DNA from: a virus
IMG/VR virus record: IMGVR_UViG_3300044527_000008
Coordinates: 1-20,028 of that record
Length of the DNA: 20,028 bases
Strand: one strand, 5' to 3'
Made by a program: the position numbers and the translations under genes. The notes under the pieces are model-generated. The model made no database searches, was not told the origin of the DNA, and worked only from the letters and a program-made list of their open reading frames with translations. This document shows, piece after piece, positions 15,693-20,028 of this stretch (position 1 is the stretch's first letter; the number at the start of each line of letters is the position of its first letter).

Positions 15693-15976
15693 ACTTTTCC
15701 TGGCCTCGTCCTGAAGTGTCTATTCTCTGGGTCGTTCATCCACGCCCTGAATCTTTTCTCGTCGATTACCGCAAACCCACGCATGATGCCCTTGGCGTTT
15801 AGGTCATCAATTACAACAAAGGGAAGTTGTGCGTAGCGTGTCCACTCTCCCCATCGCTCACGCTCGTCTGTCGCGTTGTACAGGGCTTTGTTCTGCTCAA
15901 CGATGTCCGTTATCTCTTGTGTCCTCTGAAACACAAACTGATCGTCGGTAGCGTGAAATGTTGTCTTTGTGCTCAT
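15689..15976 (-). CDS. Small conserved phage protein of unknown function
   Basis: A 95-residue protein. The N-terminal half is helical (VFQRTQEITDIVEQNKALYN). The second half has a WGEWTRYAQLPFVVIDDLN strand-helix and a C-terminal signature DEKRFRAWMNDPENRHFRTR. I have seen this C-terminal NDP-x-NR-x-FRT pattern in small proteins encoded near the capsid genes of varied phages, with no known function. The ATG directly follows the T-tract of the capsid-gene terminator, and no usual ribosome site lies in the expected window. The only purine-rich stretch (GGGAGG) is 21 bases upstream, inside the hairpin. The stop overlaps the glycosyltransferase start (ATGA). Confidence 0.75.
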   Translation of the reverse strand: MSTKTTFHATDDQFVFQRTQEITDIVEQNKALYNATDERERWGEWTRYAQLPFVVIDDLNAKGIMRGFAVIDEKRFRAWMNDPENRHFRTRPGKV

Positions 15977-16011
15977 AAAAAAAGGGAGGTTGTTACGCCT
16001 CCCTTCTTTTT
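15977..16011 (-). terminator. Intrinsic terminator after the major capsid gene
   Basis: Read on the minus strand, AAGGGAGG pairs with CCTCCCTT around an 8-base loop (CGTAACAA), and the right arm continues into seven T residues. A G-T wobble and four A-T pairs extend the stem to about 13 pairs. It lies 15 bases after the capsid stop and ends exactly at the start codon of the next gene. By analogy with T7, it would limit expression of downstream genes relative to capsid. On the plus strand it is also nearly symmetric, but no plus-strand gene uses it. Confidence 0.88.
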
Positions 16012-16026
16012 ACCACAGTTTATAAC

Positions 16027-16983
16027 TTAGGCAGACTTCAGATCCGCGAGGATACCGTGAGCTGCTTCGTTACGCATTTCCATCGTGAACTCAGCAAGGA
16101 TCTGGGTCTTTTCAGAGTCACCAGTTTTTGCAAGTTCGTTCGTCTGGAACGGACGGAGGTAACCAATCGCTGCGTACTCAGGGTCAAGGATGAACGCATC
16201 ACGGCTACGAATGAAACGATCTGGTACAACAGAGATCGAACCAAAGTCGCTGAGATAAACGTCAGCCGCGCCAATGATGGTCGTAGGAGCATCCGAAGGA
16301 GCCATGTAACGCTGTGCTGCGATACCAGCAAAGGTAGATACAGTCTGCTTCAGTGCAGGACCAACAACGAGGATCTTGGGGCTGCCGCCAGAGGTGTAAA
16401 CCTGCTGAACGCCATCCTTAAGGATTGCCTCGGTAAAGGTACGGGTCGTACCGTCGCTACGGGTCGAAACACCGATGGTGGTGGGGTTAGCACCATCCGA
16501 GGTGTTGTAGTTCGAGTTGGTCTTGAGCCAAGAAAGCAACGAACCCATCTTGCGAGCTGTCGATGCGCCACCAGCAGAACGGCCCTGGTTAGCAGCAATG
16601 ATCGTCTCTTGGTCACGCTTGAGTTCTTGCGAAGCCTTCGAGAGCTGGTAAGCCTTCTCTGCGCGGCGACCTGCAAGATCAACAGCCATCATCGTGCCGG
16701 AAACCTGGATCGTCTTAGCAACGATCTGGGTATAGTTACCGAGACGGGTTGTGGGAGAAAGCGTTGCAGCCGTAGCATCGTCACCTTCAACCTGTGCGTT
16801 GTTGGTGGTTGCTGCTGCGAGGGTATCCGTCTGCCACTCGTGGTAAACAGCGGTTGCCTTCGTGCGAGCAAGCGACGAAAGGATAGGGGTTTCTGTGGGG
16901 CTGATGTTGTAGATAACATCAGTCAAGTCCTCACGCTGACCGACAGCCGTGAAGGTTTGGTATGTACCTGAAGGGACAGACAT
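16027..16983 (-). CDS. Major capsid protein (SU10/DUF5309 family)
   Basis: A 318-residue protein with the DUF5309 (SU10 major capsid) signature. The N-terminus (YQTFTAVGQREDLTDVIYNI, then SPTETPILSSLARTKA) is followed by HEWQTDTLAAATTN, the VEGDDATAATLSPTTRLGNY segment and QIVAKTIQVSGTMMAVDLAG. The middle includes DQETIIAANQGRSAGG and SLLSWLKTNSNYNT. The C-terminal part carries KILVVGPALKQTVSTFAG, DVYLSDFGSISVVPDRFIRS and YAAIGYLRPFQTNELAKTGD. The length and motif order fit the HK97-fold capsid protein that assembles the icosahedral shell. A strong AGGAGAT site 7 bases before the ATG and the terminator after its stop suit the most abundant virion protein. It directly follows the scaffold gene. 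Confidence 0.93.
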   Translation of the reverse strand: MSVPSGTYQTFTAVGQREDLTDVIYNISPTETPILSSLARTKATAVYHEWQTDTLAAATTNNAQVEGDDATAATLSPTTRLGNYTQIVAKTIQVSGTMMAVDLAGRRAEKAYQLSKASQELKRDQETIIAANQGRSAGGASTARKMGSLLSWLKTNSNYNTSDGANPTTIGVSTRSDGTTRTFTEAILKDGVQQVYTSGGSPKILVVGPALKQTVSTFAGIAAQRYMAPSDAPTTIIGAADVYLSDFGSISVVPDRFIRSRDAFILDPEYAAIGYLRPFQTNELAKTGDSEKTQILAEFTMEMRNEAAHGILADLKSA

Positions 16984-16997
16984 CTTAATCTCCTAAA

Positions 16998-17933
16998 TCA
17001 TAAAAATCGTTCAAACACTCTGGCAGCATCTTGACGAGATCCCGTCTTCTTTAGCCGCGCAAAGTCCTGTTTTGCAGCCTCTGTGGCTATGGTCTTACCT
17101 GTTGCGTTCCCAGCCCTTAGCATCTTGGGAGCCTCGGTAACCTTCTTGGTTACACCAGGCTTTGCCTTCTGCAACTTCTGGTACTGGCTTGCCATCCACA
17201 ACGTCAATACAGCACGAGAGTCCGTTGCGTTAGCCAACTCGGTATCTGAATACCCGATTGACTTTGCAAAGCTACGAAGTTCAGACCGAACCTTCTCACC
17301 CTTTTCGGGGTGGGCATAGTCAGGAATTGCTTCCGCAACCCTCTTAGCCTCCTCAACAAGATGCTTCTCCAGGTGTGCCTCGCGCTCTGCCTGTTGCTCT
17401 CTAGCAATGCGTTGCTGCTCTGCACGAATCTGCTGGACCTGCTTTTCCTGCTGGGTTCGTTCTGCGACCTTCACTGCGTAAGCAATGGGATCGGTTTCCT
17501 TCAAGCTCTCAATATCCTCGCCACGCATTTGTTGGCTCAAAAAGTTATCCATTGCCTGCAAACGCTGCGAGTACGCATCTCTCGCCTGCTTTGCTTGCTC
17601 GATTGCGGTCTTTTCTGCCTCTACTGCCTTCCGCTGCTCGGCAAGCTGATTAGTCTTTTTGTGGTAATCCGTACCCTTTTGGTAGCCTTCGATCAGTTCT
17701 TGGAGGGTCACCTCGCGTTCTTCGCCTGCTGCTTTGACTACGAAACGCTGTTCCTCCTCTTGAACTTCCTCTCCAGACTCCTCTGGCTCAGATTCACTGG
17801 CAACAAGCTCTTGCTCGTCTGGTTGGTCTTGAACTTGCTCCTGCGGAGGTTCGCCGCCACCCATCATCCCTAAGAACGCATTTGCTGCCTGTCCCACTGT
17901 CAAGCTAGTCCCTTGCGGGTTGCTGCCTTCCAT
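16998..17933 (-). CDS. Capsid scaffolding protein
   Basis: A 311-residue highly charged protein. Residues about 29-62 are strongly acidic (EQELVASESEPEESGEEVQE). A segment VTLQELIEGYQKGTDYHKKT then leads into a long helical coiled coil (about residues 90-205) rich in Glu, Gln, Arg and Lys. The C-terminus is basic and ends GSRQDAARVFERFL, a pattern common to scaffold C-termini that contact the capsid. It lies directly upstream of the capsid gene with a GAGGT site, the canonical position for scaffold. No protease motif is seen, so proteolytic removal would need another gene. The identity is strong from context and composition, though scaffold sequences are poorly conserved. Confidence 0.88.
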   Translation of the reverse strand: MEGSNPQGTSLTVGQAANAFLGMMGGGEPPQEQVQDQPDEQELVASESEPEESGEEVQEEEQRFVVKAAGEEREVTLQELIEGYQKGTDYHKKTNQLAEQRKAVEAEKTAIEQAKQARDAYSQRLQAMDNFLSQQMRGEDIESLKETDPIAYAVKVAERTQQEKQVQQIRAEQQRIAREQQAEREAHLEKHLVEEAKRVAEAIPDYAHPEKGEKVRSELRSFAKSIGYSDTELANATDSRAVLTLWMASQYQKLQKAKPGVTKKVTEAPKMLRAGNATGKTIATEAAKQDFARLKKTGSRQDAARVFERFL

Positions 17934-17947
17934 AAACTAACCTCAAT

Positions 17948-18178
17948 TCAAAATATACGAAACCGTTTTTTCACCATCTCGCCTTCGGCGGCAATAGCTT
18001 CCAAACGGGCTTTTACCTGATTGACTGCCCGAATCGACCCGTAAGCCTCTTCGCGTTTGTCAATCTCATCAGGATTGCTGTTGATGATACGCAAGATGTT
18101 GTCTTTTTCCAACTCGGCAAAGACCTCTTGCAGAAACTCATCGCCAAGTAAAGCCTTGGCTCGCTCCCATTTCGTCAT
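17948..18178 (-). CDS. Small helical protein in the head module
   Basis: A 76-residue, mostly helical charged protein: MTKWERAKALLGDEFLQEVF at the start, a middle NPDEIDKREEAYGSIRAVNQ, and a basic end (EGEMVKKRFRIF). Small proteins of this type, with a DKREEAY-like helix, often precede scaffold genes in phages and have no assigned function. A head-assembly cofactor role is a guess. The ATG overlaps the upstream stop (ATGA), and no strong ribosome site is seen. Confidence 0.72.
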   Translation of the reverse strand: MTKWERAKALLGDEFLQEVFAELEKDNILRIINSNPDEIDKREEAYGSIRAVNQVKARLEAIAAEGEMVKKRFRIF

Positions 18179-19629
18179 AAGAGACTCTTAACCTTGTCTT
18201 TAGGTAACCGTGATTCGTTGAGTGCTTTCAAGAAATCCTCGCCGTATTTGTTGACCGCTTTCTTGCGGATGACGTACTCACCGACCTGGAGACTTCCGTA
18301 ACCATCATCTGGAGTCGGAGGGTTTGGGCCTAGCAGACCCTTTACCTTGCCGCCCTTCTCGTAAGCAATCTTCTCTTCGGTTATCTTGCCGCCTTTGTAA
18401 CTTGCTTGCTGCAACTGATCTTGAACCGACTCGCCGCCATAGGTTGCTCCGGTCTGAGCCTCATAACTTTTTTGCAGTTGCTCTTTATCGAAGATACCAG
18501 GCATAAATGCAGGCTTTGTTCCCGTGACAGCAGGAACGCCAAACTCTAAGGATTGAGGTAACAGACGCGTATATCCGGCAGCACCGGACTTGAACATATA
18601 CGGAGCTTGTTCAGTAGGACCGACACCGTAAAAGAAGTCCGTGGTCGGTGTTGCTAACTTGGTGTTGCCTCCACCAACCGTGAAGTTAGAAAAGGTGGCC
18701 GTAGGTATCTGAACGCCAGACAATGCCGCGTCAATCACACCAGGTTGTACACCTTGTGATAACGCATACTGCCTAACCGCTTGTGATGTTGCATACGGAT
18801 TGCTGTTGAGCAGGTTTTGGATGTACGGAATCATCTCCGCGCTTGTATAAGCAGAGAGCGGTCTTGTTCCTGTCGGAGTTGTTGGAGTTGTTGGTGTTGT
18901 TGGAGTCGTCGGGGTCGTTGGAGTTGTCGGAGTTGTTGGTGTAACTGGAGCCGTTGGGAACGTCAGGCCAGCAATCAACATCGGAATCTGGCCTTCAGGA
19001 ACGCCTTGCTGCGCGGCAAACGCTTGGAATTGCGCTGGCGTTACATACGTCCCTGCCGCTTGTTGTTGGGCGATGATGTTCTGAGCATACGGAATCATCT
19101 CGGCAATTGTGTAGTCAGCCATCGTTTTGTTGACGATGTTCCCGCTAGCATCGAGCTTCTGCCAGGACTCAAGCGTTGGAGTAACAGGTTGAGTTACCGC
19201 ATTGATTACATCTGTAATCGTTGGCGTTGTAACAGGTGGTGGCGTTACAACCGGAGGTGGCTCATAGACCGGAGGAGGTTCGTAAACTGGAGGAGGTTCA
19301 TAAACCGGAGGTGGCGCTGGAGGAGGTTCATAGACCGGAGGAGGCGCTGGAGGCGGCTCGTAAACCGGAGGTGGTTCGTAGACAGGCTCAGGCGTTCCTG
19401 GCTCAGGAGCAGACGAAGCAGAGAACACATCCGACACCGCTGCCTGTGCTTGGCTCGGACTAAAGCCCAACATATTAGTCAGGCCAAAGTAGAGCAACGT
19501 ATCAGGGTTGGTGTTTGGTATCAGACCCTGGTTGACAAGATACTGGATGTCCGCGCTATTCGGGTTTGAGAAATACTGATCGACAAACGCCCTAAGTTGG
19601 TCCGTTGTATAGCCGTTGTAAGTAGCCAT
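18175..19629 (-). CDS. Proline- and threonine-rich virion protein candidate
   Basis: A 484-residue protein with alternating helical and disordered parts. Residues 1-75 are helical. Residues 83-128 are six VYEPPP repeats with APPP spacers. Residues 164-228 are a helical module (DYTIAEMIPYAQNIIAQQQA), residues 231-253 are PTT repeats, and residues 258-313 are a second copy of the module (AYTSAEMIPYIQNLLNSNPY). The C-terminal 70 residues (YEKGGKVKGLLGPNPPTPDD, then GYGSLQVGEYVIRKKAVNKY) form a tail I have seen at the ends of other phage virion proteins. It sits between the portal and scaffold genes with a 2-base gap. No catalytic motif is evident. The function is unknown; a flexible head-associated or ejected protein is plausible. 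Confidence 0.75.
   Translation of the reverse strand: MATYNGYTTDQLRAFVDQYFSNPNSADIQYLVNQGLIPNTNPDTLLYFGLTNMLGFSPSQAQAAVSDVFSASSAPEPGTPEPVYEPPPVYEPPPAPPPVYEPPPAPPPVYEPPPVYEPPPVYEPPPVVTPPPVTTPTITDVINAVTQPVTPTLESWQKLDASGNIVNKTMADYTIAEMIPYAQNIIAQQQAAGTYVTPAQFQAFAAQQGVPEGQIPMLIAGLTFPTAPVTPTTPTTPTTPTTPTTPTTPTTPTGTRPLSAYTSAEMIPYIQNLLNSNPYATSQAVRQYALSQGVQPGVIDAALSGVQIPTATFSNFTVGGGNTKLATPTTDFFYGVGPTEQAPYMFKSGAAGYTRLLPQSLEFGVPAVTGTKPAFMPGIFDKEQLQKSYEAQTGATYGGESVQDQLQQASYKGGKITEEKIAYEKGGKVKGLLGPNPPTPDDGYGSLQVGEYVIRKKAVNKYGEDFLKALNESRLPKDKVKSLL
18868..18942 (-). repeat. PTT coding repeat (9-bp period)
   Basis: On the minus strand, Pro-Thr-Thr codons repeat about seven times with a 9-base period; on the plus strand it reads as GTTGGAGTT-type units. 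Synonymous changes among units (gtt/gtc, gga/ggt/ggg) argue that it is maintained as protein sequence. It encodes a flexible linker between two similar helical modules. Confidence 0.85.
19246..19383 (-). repeat. VYEPPP proline-rich coding repeat
   Basis: Six VYEPPP units, some separated by APP, are encoded on the minus strand. The codons vary (cct/ccg/cca for Pro, gtt/gtc/gtg for Val), so the DNA repeat is imperfect while the protein repeat is nearly perfect. This fits selection for an extended polyproline segment. Confidence 0.88.
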
Positions 19630-19631
19630 GA

Positions 19632-20028
19632 TTACCCTGGTATCTCGATGTTGCTGGTTATGCCTGCGCCTACCTTCATAGCCTTCATCTGAGCCTCGGC
19701 CTCGAACTCCATCTTCTTAAGCTCCAACTCGGCTATGGCCTTCTCTCTTGCAAGCTGGATGTCGGCCATTGCTTTCTGACGCTTGATCTCGATGTCTGCT
19801 TGAGCCTGCGCCATCATCATCTGGACCGCAGGATCTGGGCCTTGTTGTTGGGGTTGGGCAAGGGCTTGATCGACCTCTTGTGTTACGGGCTTGAAGAACT
19901 CAGCAGAATCCGCAAACCCTGCCGCCTCAACCAGTTTTCCGAGCGTTGCACGATATTGCGAGAGCGACACTAAAGGATTGTTTGGCCCCAACATTTGGAG
20001 CATCTGCTCTTGCTTTGAGAGAACCATT
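19632..20028 (-). CDS. Probable portal protein, C-terminal end (partial at right edge)
   Basis: The last 131-132 residues of a gene whose start lies beyond the window; the first in-frame ATG visible is at 20027 and is probably internal. The fragment has LQMLGPNNPLVSLSQYRATL and VEAAGFADSAEFFKPVTQEV. A Gln-rich linker (AQPQQQGPDPAVQMMMAQAQ) follows, then a coiled coil (residues about 70-117) of Lys/Glu/Ala heptads ending near AQMKAMKVGAG. I recognise this arrangement from the C-terminal barrel and tail of portal proteins of podovirus-like environmental phages. The position just upstream of the scaffold/capsid block supports it. The call is provisional because the conserved portal core is not in view. 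Confidence 0.7.
   Translation of the reverse strand, partial: MVLSKQEQMLQMLGPNNPLVSLSQYRATLGKLVEAAGFADSAEFFKPVTQEVDQALAQPQQQGPDPAVQMMMAQAQADIEIKRQKAMADIQLAREKAIAELELKKMEFEAEAQMKAMKVGAGITSNIEIPG

Noticed and set aside
16006-16026. A TTATAA-like box on the minus strand just before the terminator, considered as a promoter
   Set aside because: No matching -35 element at proper spacing is visible, and a transcript started there would meet the terminator at once.
16057-16971. A 304-codon plus-strand open frame opposite the capsid gene
   Set aside because: It is fully antisense to a confidently identified capsid gene, rich in Arg, Cys and Val without recognisable domains, and fits codon bias of the real gene leaving the opposite frame free of stops.
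19246-19383. PPVY motifs resembling PPxY late-domain or WW-binding motifs
   Set aside because: PPxY function depends on eukaryotic WW-domain partners. In a phage operon the motif is better explained as part of an extended proline repeat.
18817-19569. A 250-codon plus-strand frame rich in Arg, Trp and Cys
   Set aside because: It is the antisense of the proline/threonine repeat gene; its repetitive RRW/RRR composition mirrors the repeats of the real protein.

Overview
The window is a contiguous piece of a tailed-phage genome (Caudoviricetes). It holds the structural half of the genome, and all 22 recognisable genes lie on the minus strand, so transcription runs from position 20028 down to 1. 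No bacterial housekeeping, rRNA, tRNA, integrase, lysis or replication gene is visible. The genes look like those of a short-tailed (podovirus-like) phage. There is a SU10-type (DUF5309) major capsid protein, an SU10-type head-tail adaptor and a P22 gp10-like nozzle candidate. There are also three probable ejection proteins and a long fibre cassette, but no sheath, tube or tape-measure gene. Several small fibre-associated proteins resemble families I know from uncultured aquatic phages and cyanophages, so an aquatic environmental phage is the most likely source. The host cannot be told from this sequence.

Layout in transcription order. Head module (20028-15977): the C-terminal end of a probable portal, a proline-rich virion protein candidate, a small helical protein, scaffold, and major capsid protein, closed by a strong hairpin terminator at 15977-16011. 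Neck and tail module (15976-12223): a small conserved protein, a GT-A glycosyltransferase, head-tail adaptor, nozzle-like protein, and a virion protein with an apparent jelly-roll insertion. Ejection module (12226-7536): a small GNAT-like protein followed by three Ala/Gln-rich probable internal virion proteins. Fibre module (7533-1): a 944-aa repeat-rich fibre, a 249-aa fibre, a 556-aa duplicated glycine-rich protein, a small unknown protein, a 2OG-Fe(II) oxygenase, two small conserved virion-associated proteins, and the start of a DUF1566/Lcl-like protein that runs off the left edge.

Genes are packed extremely tightly. Most junctions are ATGA or TAATG overlaps or gaps of 1-3 bases, which suggests polycistronic transcription with translational coupling. 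The only real intergenic space between the right edge and the fibres is the 50 bases after the capsid gene, and they hold the terminator. Its position resembles the partial terminator after the T7 capsid gene and would favour high capsid output relative to tail genes.

The most unusual points are: (i) a terminator whose T-tract abuts the start codon of the next gene; (ii) a glycosyltransferase and a 2OG oxygenase embedded in a virion operon that also encodes extensin-like VYEPPP and mucin-like PTT repeats; (iii) a jelly-roll domain apparently inserted into a smaller conserved beta domain; (iv) internal duplications in several structural proteins. None amounts to a demonstrated new system. Functional calls come from motif recognition by eye; no database search was run.
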